Origin: Actinoallomurus soli
GTDB lineage: Bacteria > Actinomycetota > Actinomycetes > Streptosporangiales > Streptosporangiaceae
Direction of reading: 5' to 3'
NCBI RefSeq assembly: GCF_024055715.1
Contig: NZ_JAMXMV010000006.1
Span: forward strand, 1 to 64,000
Length of the DNA: 64,000 nucleotides
Made by a program: the position numbers and the translations under genes. Of this stretch, positions 41,095 through 49,755 are shown piece after piece (position 1 is the stretch's first letter; every line of letters starts with the position of its first letter). Below the pieces are notes generated by a model. The model saw only the letters and a program-made list of their open reading frames with translations. It was not told the DNA's origin and made no database searches.

Positions 41095-42288
41095 ATGTCC
41101 GAGAGGACGGCCGGGAGCACGACGGGCGGGCGCACGGCCATCGTGATCGGCGGAGGCGTCGGCGGCCTGGCCACCGCCATCGCGCTGGACCGATGCGGCT
41201 GGCAGGTGGAGATCCTCGAGCGGGCTGCGGCGTTCGGAGAGATCGGCGCCGGGCTGTCGCTGTGGCCCAATGGCGTGCGCGCGCTGGACGAGCTCGGTCT
41301 GGGCGACCAGGTTCGCGAGCGCGCCCTCACCGAGACGGAGGGCGGCATCCGCGACGTGACCGGCCGGTGGCTGTCACGAACGGACGTCGAGGAGCTGGGA
41401 CGCCGCTACGGGCCGGTGGTCGCGGTCCACCGCGCCCACCTTCTGGAGATCCTGCGCCAGGCCGTCCCGGCCCAGGCGCTGCGCACGGGCACCGAGGTCA
41501 CCGCGATCGAAGCCGACGGTCCGCATTTCGAGGTACGCCACAGCGCGGGAACGTCACAGGGCGATCTCCTGGTGGGCGCCGACGGCATCCGCAGCCTCGT
41601 CCGGCGCTCCCTGTGGCCCGGTCACCCGGCACCCCGCTATGCCGGATACACGGCGTGGCGCGTGATCGTCGACGCGGGGCGCCGTCCCGCGTCCGGCGGT
41701 GAGACCTGGGGACGCGGCGAACGCGTCGGGATCGTCCCCCTCGCCGACGGTACGACCTATCTGTTCGGTGCCGCGAACGCCCCCGAAGGCCAACGCAGCC
41801 CCGACGGCGAACTGGCGGAGATGCGACGGCGCTTCAGCGGCTGGCATGCGCCGATCCCCGAGCTCCTGGCCGCGGCGTCCGAGGACGCGGTCATGCGGCA
41901 TGACATCTACGCCCTGCCGCCACTGCGCAGTTTCGTACGCGGCACGGCGGCCCTGCTCGGTGACGCCGCACACGCGATGACTCCGGACATGGGACAGGGC
42001 GCCAACCTGGCCCTGGAGGACGCCGTCACCCTCGCCGCGACGCTGTCCGCGCACTCGGCCGTGGAGTCGGCCCTGGTCGCCTACGACCGTGACCGGCGCG
42101 CCCGCACGCAGATGATCGCCCGTCGTTCCCGCCTGATCGGAACGGTCGCGCAGTGGAGCCGGCCTCCGGCCGCAGGGGTCCGGGACCTGGTCCTCCGCCT
42201 CAGCCCTTCGGCGGCCATGCTGAAGGCGCTCGACCCGGCCCTGACCTGGACACCGCCGACTCTGAATCCCCCGCCCCGGCCGTCGTGA
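41095..42288 (+). CDS. FAD-dependent aromatic monooxygenase
   Basis: The 397-residue flavoprotein of the PHBH fold has the dinucleotide motif GGGVGGLATAIAL (about residue 19), the DG motif LLVGADGIRS and the late GDAAHAMTPDMGQGANLALED FAD-ribityl motif. The nearest types are salicylate hydroxylase-like and 3-hydroxybenzoate 6-hydroxylase-like enzymes. ATG at 41095 follows GGGAGG. It is under the divergent TetR operators. The substrate is unknown. Confidence 0.93.
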   Translation: MSERTAGSTTGGRTAIVIGGGVGGLATAIALDRCGWQVEILERAAAFGEIGAGLSLWPNGVRALDELGLGDQVRERALTETEGGIRDVTGRWLSRTDVEELGRRYGPVVAVHRAHLLEILRQAVPAQALRTGTEVTAIEADGPHFEVRHSAGTSQGDLLVGADGIRSLVRRSLWPGHPAPRYAGYTAWRVIVDAGRRPASGGETWGRGERVGIVPLADGTTYLFGAANAPEGQRSPDGELAEMRRRFSGWHAPIPELLAAASEDAVMRHDIYALPPLRSFVRGTAALLGDAAHAMTPDMGQGANLALEDAVTLAATLSAHSAVESALVAYDRDRRARTQMIARRSRLIGTVAQWSRPPAAGVRDLVLRLSPSAAMLKALDPALTWTPPTLNPPPRPS

Positions 42289-42340
42289 GGACCTGGAGCC
42301 CCTGGACGGCCGTGCGTGCCGTCTTCGGTCCCGTTCGGCG

Positions 42341-42385
42341 GTGGGGCCCCCCCCCCCGGGGGCCCCGCCGGGGGGGGGCCCCCAC
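42341..42385. terminator. C/G homopolymer hairpin between convergent genes
   Basis: GTGGGG plus a run of C pairs with a run of G plus CCCCAC; the stem is about 17 pairs with G and C tracts of nine or more. It lies between the monooxygenase and MFS genes and may end both transcripts. Such tracts are prone to length errors in sequencing and replication. Confidence 0.7.
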
Positions 42386-42419
42386 GGCCGGTCGGGGAGC
42401 ACGCCCTTGGACGTGGTGG

Positions 42420-43676
42420 TCAGCGGCTGCGGCGGGAGCGGCCGAGGGCGGCCACGCCGGCGAGGACGACGAGGAGCACTGCGGTGAACCAGGTCATGGC
42501 GGTGGTGGCGGTGACGCTGCGGGTGGCGATGCCGATACCGACGGCCGGGATGATCAGTCCCAGGTAGGAGATGAGGAACAGTCCGGCCAGGGCCTCACCG
42601 CGCTTGGCCGGCGCGGCCATCCCGACGACGGTTCCGACGGCCGCCTTGAACAGCACGCCGGCGCCGACGCCGGCCACGACGCCGCCGATCAGGAACGCCG
42701 CCAGGTCGGTGGCGTACATGCCGGCGACGAGCGTGATGACTCCGCCGGCCTGGGCGACCAGGCCCAGGACCATCTTCGCCCGGGCGGGCAGCCGACTGGC
42801 CAGCGTCTGCGCGAGGGCGGCGCCGCCGAAGACCGCGAACACCGTCGCGCCGGCCAGCGCGCGGGAGGGGTGGTGCAGTGCACTCGCGACGAAGCCTGGG
42901 GCGATCGAGGTGAACAATCCGAACACCGCGAAAGAGGCGAAACCGGCTGCGGTCGCGGCGATGTAGCCGGACCGGTCGCCGTGGTCGGTGCTGATGCGCT
43001 GCGGCCGGTACGCGGGCCTGACCAACCGCTCCTCGACGGTCTCGGGCGTGCGGGCGAGCGCGACGATGCTCACCAGCAGCAGAGCGACGAAGACGAGGTA
43101 CGGCGTGCGCAACGGCGCGTGCACGTACTGGGCCAGGAAGCCGGCGATCAGCGGGCCGACGCCCAGGCCTCCGATGTTGGCCGCGGTGGAGACCATCTCG
43201 AAGCGCTGTCCCGAGGCGCCGGGCCGGTGCGCGACGTGCAGGTCATGCAGGTGAGCGGTGGCGGTCGCAGTGATCATCCCGACGCCGAGACCGGTCACCA
43301 GCCGGGCGACCAGCAGCACGGGCAGTGATGAGCCGGTGAGGAACAGCACGGCGGCGAACAGTTCGAGGACCAGCGCCGGCAGGAGGATCTTCTTGCGGCC
43401 CACCCAGTCCGAGACGTGCCCGGCCAGCAGCAGGCTGATCACCACACCGACGGCGTAGACGGCGAACACGATCGTGACCGTGAAGGTGGAGAACCCGTCC
43501 CGCGCCATGTACAGCGGGTACAGCGGGGTGGGCACGGTGGAGAACGCCATGGCGATCAGGAAGGCGAAGGCGATCATCCAGAAGCCGACGCCGTGCCGGC
43601 GCGAGCCGGCCGCGGTCCGCAGGCGGTCGGGCCGAGCGTCTGAGGGTGTCGTCGATGAGGGCGCCGAGGTGGTCAT
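42420..43676 (-). CDS. MFS transporter (12 TM)
   Basis: The 418-residue protein has 12 hydrophobic helices. Helix 1-2 has PTPLYPLYMARDGFS, the loop GHVSDWVGRKKILLPAL is motif A, and ARLVTGLGVGMITATATAHL lies in helix 4. It is similar to arabinose-efflux-type permeases. ATG at 43676. It is divergent from a LysR gene, the probable regulator, with a 21-base dyad between them. Confidence 0.93.
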   Translation of the reverse strand: MTTSAPSSTTPSDARPDRLRTAAGSRRHGVGFWMIAFAFLIAMAFSTVPTPLYPLYMARDGFSTFTVTIVFAVYAVGVVISLLLAGHVSDWVGRKKILLPALVLELFAAVLFLTGSSLPVLLVARLVTGLGVGMITATATAHLHDLHVAHRPGASGQRFEMVSTAANIGGLGVGPLIAGFLAQYVHAPLRTPYLVFVALLLVSIVALARTPETVEERLVRPAYRPQRISTDHGDRSGYIAATAAGFASFAVFGLFTSIAPGFVASALHHPSRALAGATVFAVFGGAALAQTLASRLPARAKMVLGLVAQAGGVITLVAGMYATDLAAFLIGGVVAGVGAGVLFKAAVGTVVGMAAPAKRGEALAGLFLISYLGLIIPAVGIGIATRSVTATTAMTWFTAVLLVVLAGVAALGRSRRSR

Positions 43677-43765
43677 GGCGCTGCTCCGATCTCATTGAGC
43701 GGTGGTCTACGCGTCCCAGCGTCCCTCCGTCCAGCCATCGCGTCCAACGAATCTTTGCGCTAGCC

Positions 43766-43786
43766 ACTATCGCGATCTGCGATAGT
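43766..43786. promoter_or_regulatory. LysR-type dyad operator
   Basis: ACTATCGC and GCGATAGT are exact inverted arms around GATCT, 7 bases before the LysR start codon. The site lies in the LysR/MFS divergent promoter. Confidence 0.75.
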
Positions 43787-43792
43787 TGGTCC

Positions 43793-44689
43793 GTGGAGCT
43801 CCGTCATCTCGAGTACTTCGTCGCCGTCGCCGAGGAGCAGAACTTCACCCGCGCCGCGGCCCGCCTGCACATCGTCCAGTCCGCCGTCTCCGCCGCCGTC
43901 AAGGCGCTCGAGCGCGAACTGGGCGCGCGACTGCTGGACCGCAATTCCAAGCGGGTGCTGCTCACCGACGCCGGCGTGGCGTTCCTACCCCGGGCACGGA
44001 TCACCCTCGATGCCGCCCGCGACGCCGCCGACGCCGTCGCCGAGGTGCACGGCGGCCTGCGCGGGACGTTGCGTCTCGGCACCTTGACCTCGGTCGGCCT
44101 GATCGACGTGGCCGCACTGCTCGGCGAGTTCCACCGCCGTCACCCTGGCGTGCTTCTGCAGGCCACCCCCGACCCCTCCGGCTCACAGGGGCACCTCGAC
44201 GCGCTGCGCGAACGACGATTGGACCTGGCGTTCGTGTCACTGCCCGGTCCACAGCCGGCCGGCATCGAGCTCACCAAGCTGGCCACCTCGATGATCGACC
44301 TCGTCGTCCCGGACGACCACCCCTTCGCCGGACGCGGCTCAGTGCCCATCGACGAACTCGCGGGCCTGCACTTCATCGACTTCCCGATCGGCTACGGCAA
44401 CCGCGCCGTCGTCGACCGCGCGTTCGCCGCGGCCGGCATTCCTCGCTATGTCACCATTCAGATCGCCGACATCGCCACCGGCACCGACTATGTGCGCCAC
44501 GGCCTGGGCATCGCGCTGCTGCCTCGGTTCGTCCTCGGCGAGGCCGACGGAATCACCAGCCTTCCGGTGACCGGCGCGAACCTTGAGTGGCCGCTGTGCC
44601 TGGCGGCCCTGGCCGACCGCACCCCAAGTGCCGCCGCCCGCGCACTCATCGCCCTCATCGAGGGGACGGTGAATGCGCCGGCTCACTGA
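43793..44689 (+). CDS. LysR family transcriptional regulator
   Basis: The 298-residue protein has the HTH at the N-terminus (MELRHLEYFVAVAEEQNFTR, then QSAVSAAVKALERELGARL) and a two-part periplasmic-binding-like effector domain (LRLGTLTSVGLIDVAALLGE, VRHGLGIALLPRFVLG). GTG at 43793 puts the LRHLEYFV helix at the family-standard position. It probably controls the divergent MFS gene through the dyad at 43766-43786. Upstream spacing leaves no classical ribosome site. Confidence 0.93.
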   Translation: MELRHLEYFVAVAEEQNFTRAAARLHIVQSAVSAAVKALERELGARLLDRNSKRVLLTDAGVAFLPRARITLDAARDAADAVAEVHGGLRGTLRLGTLTSVGLIDVAALLGEFHRRHPGVLLQATPDPSGSQGHLDALRERRLDLAFVSLPGPQPAGIELTKLATSMIDLVVPDDHPFAGRGSVPIDELAGLHFIDFPIGYGNRAVVDRAFAAAGIPRYVTIQIADIATGTDYVRHGLGIALLPRFVLGEADGITSLPVTGANLEWPLCLAALADRTPSAAARALIALIEGTVNAPAH

Positions 44690-44713
44690 TCACGCGGCTT
44701 CCTCCGTACGGCC

Positions 44714-45778
44714 TCAGCCGCGACGGCGACGCCCACGGTAGCCACCGCGCCCGGAGGTGGATTCCTCCCTCTCGGCGGCGGATTCCGCACCCGCCCCCGT
44801 CGAAGGAGACACCTTGTCCGCGTCGGCGGCGGGCTCCTCGGCGCCCGTCGCAGTACCGGTCTTGGCGGCGCCGGACGTTGCCGTTCCCGCGGTGGAGAGC
44901 TCGGTGACCGGTGTCCTCCGACGACGCCGTACGGACGCCGGCCCACGACCGCCTGTCGGCTTGCCCGCGGGGCCGCCCTGCGCCGCGCGGGCCTCCGCCG
45001 CGAGACGCTGACGGCGGGACCACATGCCGAAGTGGGCCGACAGGAGCAAGAGCACCAGCGCGGCCGCGATGCTCTGCCCCCACTTGATCGGACTGGTGGC
45101 GGAGGCGTCGTCGGCCCGGACCTGCTTGGCGGCCGGCTCGGCGATCTGCGGATCCGGAGTGGGGTACTGGAACCCGATCCCGGAGCCGTTCGGAGCCAAC
45201 GACGGCAGGCTGAACGGTGAGTTCGGGTTGTTCAGCGACTGCGTCCCCGGGACGCCCGCGTCGCTCCCATAATCAGTACCGCCGCCGGTGCCGGTGGGCA
45301 GGGGCGGTGCCGATCCCGGAGCGGTCGGGTCACTGCCGACCGTCGGGCTCTTGCTCGGTGTCCTGGAGTGCGTCGGCTTCGGCTTCGCCCCCGTCGTCTG
45401 CGCGCTCACCGAGAATGAAGCACAGGCGTACGTGCGACCTGTGATGTTCCCGATGACGGTCAGGCTGACCTTTCCGGCTTCGGAGACGGTCACGTCATCC
45501 TCGATCGTGCTGCTGAGGAAGCGTTGATCAACTCGTTCGTCGACGCCGCCTCCGGAAATCTGCAGACGGGTCGAAAGCAGTCCTTTGACCGAGGCGCTCA
45601 GGTGAACGCGCGACCCGACCGTCACAGGCCCGGAAGGCCGTGTGATCGTAGCCTCTGGCTTGGACGGGCACGTGGAGGCGGCTTCGGCACTCGCGGAGCC
45701 GCTGGTGCCGAGAGCGAGTCCGGCGGCGGTCATTGGAGTCATCAGGGCGACTGCGGCGGCCTTGCCGACCTTCCTCAC
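44714..45778 (-). CDS. Secreted or membrane-anchored Ig-like protein, unrecognised
   Basis: The protein has about 354 residues. A signal peptide (KVGKAAAVALMTPMTAAGLA, cleavage near ASA-EA) leads to a beta-rich domain with two Cys (STCPSKP and YACASFSV), then a Pro/Ser/Thr/Gly-rich stalk, a late membrane helix (SIAAALVLLLLSAHFGMW) and a basic, disordered cytoplasmic tail. It resembles a cell-wall or surface adhesin anchored at the C-terminus. GTG at 45778 follows GGAAGGG; ATG at 45829 is 17 codons longer. It sits at the end of the Tad cluster and may be a surface partner. Confidence 0.75.
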   Translation of the reverse strand: MRKVGKAAAVALMTPMTAAGLALGTSGSASAEAASTCPSKPEATITRPSGPVTVGSRVHLSASVKGLLSTRLQISGGGVDERVDQRFLSSTIEDDVTVSEAGKVSLTVIGNITGRTYACASFSVSAQTTGAKPKPTHSRTPSKSPTVGSDPTAPGSAPPLPTGTGGGTDYGSDAGVPGTQSLNNPNSPFSLPSLAPNGSGIGFQYPTPDPQIAEPAAKQVRADDASATSPIKWGQSIAAALVLLLLSAHFGMWSRRQRLAAEARAAQGGPAGKPTGGRGPASVRRRRRTPVTELSTAGTATSGAAKTGTATGAEEPAADADKVSPSTGAGAESAAEREESTSGRGGYRGRRRRG

Positions 45779-46018
45779 GACGCCGTCCCTTCCTCGATAA
45801 CTCTTCCGTCGGCCCGACCTGTCGAACATCGGGGCGACGAATCCTTGCGCACGAACGACCCGGCGGAAGCGCGTCTAGGCCGTTCCGAGTGAATGTAGGG
45901 CCTTCTGAGGCTGGCGGGGGTAATTGTTCGCGGCAGCTTATCGGACACTAGCTCCAATAGGGTCATCGATCAATACCAAAACGCGCAGCGTAGGGGAACC
46001 GGGCATCCTTGCGAGGGT

Positions 46019-46498
46019 TCAACGAGCAGTTGCCCGACCGGTGACGGTCGGGGACGAAAAGTCGGGGGCGGGCACCGGCGTGTCGTCGACCGGCCCGGCC
46101 CGCGCCCGCGCGGTGGCGATCAATCGGCCGGTCCTCGCGACAGCGCCGACGCGGGACGAGACGATGACGTCGACGACCCGACCGCGAATGACGCATCGCC
46201 GAAGCGACCCGCCAGAGTCGCGGGCGACCCGTGCGGCCAATCCGCAGGCGCGCTCGGCGCCCTCAGCGGTGTGGGCCGCCGCGGCGAGGGCCGCCAGATC
46301 GGCGGCGGCGTGTGCACGGTGCCGTGCGACGCGCGCTCCCCCCACCACCATGGCCATCACGGCGACCGCCCAGACGGCTCCGATCAGTGCGACCATCCAC
46401 ACGGTCCCCGAGCCCTCATCGCGAGGACGCGCCCCCAGAACACGTCGACCGGCCCAGCACGGACAGGCGCATTCGTCATTCCCGCCCGGCACTGCCAT
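46019..46498 (-). CDS. TadE/TadG-like pilus assembly protein
   Basis: The 159-residue protein has a short Cys-containing N-terminus (NDECACPCWAG), then EGSGTVWMVALIGAVWAVAV, the single TadE-type helix with its preceding acidic residue, and a small extracytoplasmic domain with a Cys pair. It corresponds to the TadE/G-like gene that ends Tad loci of actinomycetes. ATG at 46498 follows AAGGGGG. Such pseudopilins help assemble the Flp pilus. Confidence 0.85.
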   Translation of the reverse strand: MAVPGGNDECACPCWAGRRVLGARPRDEGSGTVWMVALIGAVWAVAVMAMVVGGARVARHRAHAAADLAALAAAAHTAEGAERACGLAARVARDSGGSLRRCVIRGRVVDVIVSSRVGAVARTGRLIATARARAGPVDDTPVPAPDFSSPTVTGRATAR

Positions 46499-46635
46499 GG
46501 TCCCCCTTGAACTGCCGTTCTCCTCGACGCCTTCGAATGGCCCTCGGCACCCCTGGCACCGCACGCGGTCGGACGCGGTGACCTCTTTCCGCCGTCCTGG
46601 GCCGCGTGCGGCCGTAGGCGGTGGCCAGGGAGCGA

Positions 46636-47112
46636 TCACCACTGAGCGGGCATCGACTCACCCCCTCCCTCCGGCTCGGTGGCGGCCACGGCCTGCGCTC
46701 GCAGCCGCAGCGGCGGGAACAGGCGCCGAGCCGGAGGGGCGACGGTGGCCCTCACGAGCACGCGGGTGAAATGCGGGTCACGAGTGACCGAGACCTGCGC
46801 TCCCGGAGGTGCGGCGCGCCGTGCGGCCACGCGGACCTCGTCCAGTGGCTCTCCCCTGGCGGCGGCGCGGGCGCCCGCGCGAGCGGCGTCCACGCACGCC
46901 ACCTGCGCCGCCGCGGAGCTCACGCCCCACAGCGCCACCGCGAGAAGCAGGACGAGCGCGGGGAAGGCGACCGCCGTCTCGACGGTCACCGATCCTCGCT
47001 CCCCGGCCTGCCCGGTGCCCTCCGGTCGCCTCCGGACCCCGCCCCGCCCGATGCCCACTGATCGCCTCCACGCCCGGGACGCCGGTGATCGCTTCGCGGC
47101 GTTCCCGGTCAC
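46636..47112 (-). CDS. tadE: TadE-family pilus protein
   Basis: The 158-residue protein has the N-terminal basic segment, then GSVTVETAVAFPALVLLLAV, the TadE pseudopilin helix with the conserved Glu, and a C-terminal Arg-rich part. GTG at 47112 overlaps the stop of the Flp-like gene (GTGA), so they are coupled. It is a minor pseudopilin of the Flp pilus system. Confidence 0.88.
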   Translation of the reverse strand: MTGNAAKRSPASRAWRRSVGIGRGGVRRRPEGTGQAGERGSVTVETAVAFPALVLLLAVALWGVSSAAAQVACVDAARAGARAAARGEPLDEVRVAARRAAPPGAQVSVTRDPHFTRVLVRATVAPPARRLFPPLRLRAQAVAATEPEGGGESMPAQW

Positions 47113-47303
47113 CCGGCGAGGTTGAGCGCCTTGTGGATAATCGTTAAAAGCATCTGCCGGACCTCTGGGCTAGTCACGATCTTGAACAGCAGGCCGGCGA
47201 ACGCGGCGGCCGCCACGGTGCCCACGGCGTACTCGGCGGTGGACATGCCGTCGTCGGCCTTACGCGCGCGCCAGCGACGCCTCAGCGCGGAAACGATGTG
47301 CAT
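47109..47303 (-). CDS. Flp-like pilin / DUF4244 small protein
   Basis: The 64-residue protein starts MHIVSALRRRWRARKADDGM, then STAEYAVGTVAAAAFAGLLF: the STAEYAVG motif with a hydrophobic helix is the DUF4244/Flp-like hallmark found in Tad clusters of mycobacteria and streptomycetes. The basic leader before G-M may be a prepilin peptidase site. ATG at 47303 follows GGAGGG. It probably forms the pilus fibre or helps its assembly. Confidence 0.9.
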   Translation of the reverse strand: MHIVSALRRRWRARKADDGMSTAEYAVGTVAAAAFAGLLFKIVTSPEVRQMLLTIIHKALNLAG

Positions 47304-47498
47304 GGGAATCCCTCCTGTTCGGACGACGGACGCGAGCACGTCCAGGACCAAGCGTTACGGACCGTGGGGGCGCCCACCACAACCGAACGAGATTCTGTGG
47401 ATAACCGATTCGTTCATGGCAGGAGTCGGCTGACCAGTTCGCCGCCGGGACTGTTGTCCCGCGCTTGCGCCCCGGCGACTGGTGGGGCAGGCCACAGG

Positions 47499-47650
47499 CC
47501 GGCCTCCGTCAGGCAGGAGCACGGTGGCGACAGGGGGTCGGCTGCCCTCAGGGCAAGAGCACGGTGGCGACGGAGGGTCGGCTCCCGTCAGGGCAGGAGC
47601 ACGGTGGCGACAGGGGACTGGCTCCCCTCAGGGCAAGAGCACGGTGGCGG
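47499..47650. repeat. Tandem repeat, 40-bp units, copies of the tadC 3' end
   Basis: On the minus strand the last codons of tadC (GCCACCGTGCTC-type, encoding ATVLLP) and its TGA recur downstream three times with about 40-base spacing: TCA triplets on the top strand at 47628, 47588, 47548 and 47509. Each copy keeps the same ending codons and stop. Sequence between copies is only slightly diverged. Confidence 0.85.
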
Positions 47651-48512
47651 CGATACCGGCGACCGCGGGCACGATGCCCAGCAGGATGAACGCCGGGAGG
47701 AAGCACAGGCCGAGCGGCGCGACCGCCCGCACACCGGCGGATCTCGCTCGCGTCGCCGCGGCGACCCGGGCCACACGCCGTTGATCTCTCGCGAGGCGGG
47801 TGAGCGTCGCGGCGAGCGGGGCGCCGCCGGACGCTGCCCGTGCCGCCGCCCGACCCAGAGGGGCCAGGACGGGGTCGCGGGCGAGAGCGAGCCACTCGGC
47901 GGCGGGATCCGCCCCCAGCCGGATGCGGGCCGCCACGTGGGCCAGTTCGGCACCGAGCGGGCCGCCGACCGCGCCGGCCACGGCCTCGACGGACTCGTGC
48001 CACGCGCCACCGCCCCGAAGACACGCCGCCAGGAGGTCGATCGCAACGGGTAGTTCGGCGACCATACGCGCCCGGCGGGCGCGGACGGCACGTGGCTCGA
48101 GTCGCGCGAGGAAACGCGACAAGCCGACCGCCAGCAGTGCGCCGGCCGACCAGCCCACCGGGCCGCCGAGCACCAGGGCGCAGGCCAGGCCGGCGACGAC
48201 ACTCACCACGGGCCGGAGCCGGTCACTGGACATGCCCTCTGCCGTCTCCGAACCGTCCTCCACGGCCGCCGTCGAACGGCCGTCCGCCGCACCCGGAGGT
48301 CCCGCGGCCGCCGTCGAACTGCCCGGACCCGCGCCGGGAAGGCCGGTGAGCGGATGTCTGCCGCTCGCGGTGCTCCGCGCGCCGGTCGGAGCCCGGACGG
48401 AGCCGTTCCTCGCAGGGAACAGCCCGCCGAGTCGCTTACGCACGTCGTCACCCGGGACGGCGATGAGAGCGGCGAGAGCAGCGCATCCGACGGCGGTCAG
48501 CTCCAGGAACAC
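47628..48512 (-). CDS. tadC: Type II secretion F-domain protein, TadC-type
   Basis: The 294-residue protein has an N-terminal helix, a low-complexity Pro/Ala/Ser region (about 30-95), then membrane helices and the GspF domain (RARRARMVAELPVAIDLLAA, CLRGGGAWHESVEAVAG, VLAPLGRAAARAASGGAPLA) and a final hydrophobic stretch. TadC with TadB forms the inner-membrane platform for the Flp pilus. GTG at 48512 follows GGAGG. The upstream tadB ends 505 bases earlier with a repeat-rich gap, unusual because these genes are normally overlapped. Confidence 0.88.
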   Translation of the reverse strand: MFLELTAVGCAALAALIAVPGDDVRKRLGGLFPARNGSVRAPTGARSTASGRHPLTGLPGAGPGSSTAAAGPPGAADGRSTAAVEDGSETAEGMSSDRLRPVVSVVAGLACALVLGGPVGWSAGALLAVGLSRFLARLEPRAVRARRARMVAELPVAIDLLAACLRGGGAWHESVEAVAGAVGGPLGAELAHVAARIRLGADPAAEWLALARDPVLAPLGRAAARAASGGAPLAATLTRLARDQRRVARVAAATRARSAGVRAVAPLGLCFLPAFILLGIVPAVAGIAATVLLP

Positions 48513-48559
48513 CGACCACGCCTCCGAATGACCCGGTGGTCTGGACGATCAGCCTCGGC

Positions 48560-48790
48560 CGATGGGACGGTCTCCGCCGAAGCTCCACACTCGGCAGGCG
48601 GCTCGGCCCCCGCCGAAAGACCAGCCTCGCCCGAAGGCTCAGCCTCGGCCGAAGGGCCAGCCTCCCCCGGCGGCTCAGCCCCTACCGACGACTCAGCCTC
48701 GCCCGAAGGAACAACCCCTTCCGAAGGAACAACCTCGTCCGAAGGAACAGCCGCGGCTAGCGGATCAACTCTGGCCGGCGGGTCGGACCT
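48560..48790. repeat. Degenerate repeats in the tadB-tadC gap
   Basis: About a dozen irregular copies of a 15-24 base motif (CAGCCTCGCCCGAAGG-like) fill 48560-48790. In both strands they read as Ser/Pro/Glu/Ala/Gly-rich frames without stops (for example PSEG and GEAE units). Neither frame shows a ribosome site or conserved domain, so I do not call a gene. It is on the tadB downstream side. Confidence 0.55.
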
Positions 48791-49017
48791 TCGGCGGTCG
48801 TACCGTCGGCCGGTCGGAGGTGGGAGGACGGCGCGACGGGGCATCGGGGGCCGGCCGGGCGGAGCGGTCGGCGGAGCGGCGCAGCGGCTCGACGCCGGTG
48901 TTCCCACCACGATGGTCTGGAGACGGCACCGGCCTGGGACGGTACCCGGATCGCCGCAGCGGTACCAGGAGCCGGCCCGGTCGGGGAGCGCGGCGGGGCG
49001 GCGTCGACTCGGGGGGC

Positions 49018-49755
49018 TCACCGGAGCTCCTCGGCGGCGGTGGCGAGGCGTCTGGTCCACCACAGTCCGAGGGCGTCGAGGCCGGTCCCGAGTGCCAGAC
49101 ACAGTCCTCCCGGAAGCGTGCCGAACAGGAAGGCGAAGGGCCGAGCGCCGAGCGCGACCGCCATGCCCATGCCGAGCAGGGGCAGCCCGGCGAGCAGCCG
49201 CGCGGTCGTGCGGGGACCGGCGAGTTGCATGGCGACCTCCTCCCGGTGGGTCTGCTCGTCGCGGAGCGCCTCGGCCAGCCCCTCGACGACGGAGGCGAGC
49301 ATGCCGCCGCGGTCGGTCCCGATCCGCCAGCATCCGGCGAGCAGGCGGAGCCCTTCACAGCCGGGCGCGACGGCCGCCCGTTCGAGGGAGGCGGCGACGT
49401 CGTCGCCCGACCGGGCGGCGGCCAGGACCGGCTCGAGCCGGGGAATGGACGCGAGTCCCTCGGCCGCACCGGTCAGAGCGGTGCCGGGTGGGCGTCCGGC
49501 GGTGAGCTCGGCCGCGATCCCGTCGCACAGCTCGATGACCGCCGCACGCCGCGCCGTGACGCCTCGTCGTCCGCCGGACAGCAGGTCCCGTACGCGGCTC
49601 AGCCGGTCGGCGAGGCGAGGCGTCGACGCCCGCCCGGTGGCGTCGTCGACCGACCCGGTCCGCATGATCGAGGTCAACCGCAGCGTGGTCGGCGGGGGCA
49701 GGAACAGCGCCCATACGCCTGCGAACACGCAGGCCACGGCCAGCGCGGCGATCAC
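49018..49755 (-). CDS. tadB: Type II secretion F-domain protein, TadB-type
   Basis: The 245-residue protein starts at GTG 49755 with VIAALAVACVFAGVWALFLP, followed by a helical cytoplasmic part (RDLLSGGRRGVTARRAAVIE), the RIGTDRGGMLASVVEGLAEA segment and two final helices with LFGTLPGGLCLALGTGLDAL. The GTG overlaps the tadA stop as GTGA. TadB pairs with TadC as platform protein. A short form, about 50 residues less than typical TadB; the start is clear from the overlap. Confidence 0.88.
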   Translation of the reverse strand: MIAALAVACVFAGVWALFLPPPTTLRLTSIMRTGSVDDATGRASTPRLADRLSRVRDLLSGGRRGVTARRAAVIELCDGIAAELTAGRPPGTALTGAAEGLASIPRLEPVLAAARSGDDVAASLERAAVAPGCEGLRLLAGCWRIGTDRGGMLASVVEGLAEALRDEQTHREEVAMQLAGPRTTARLLAGLPLLGMGMAVALGARPFAFLFGTLPGGLCLALGTGLDALGLWWTRRLATAAEELR

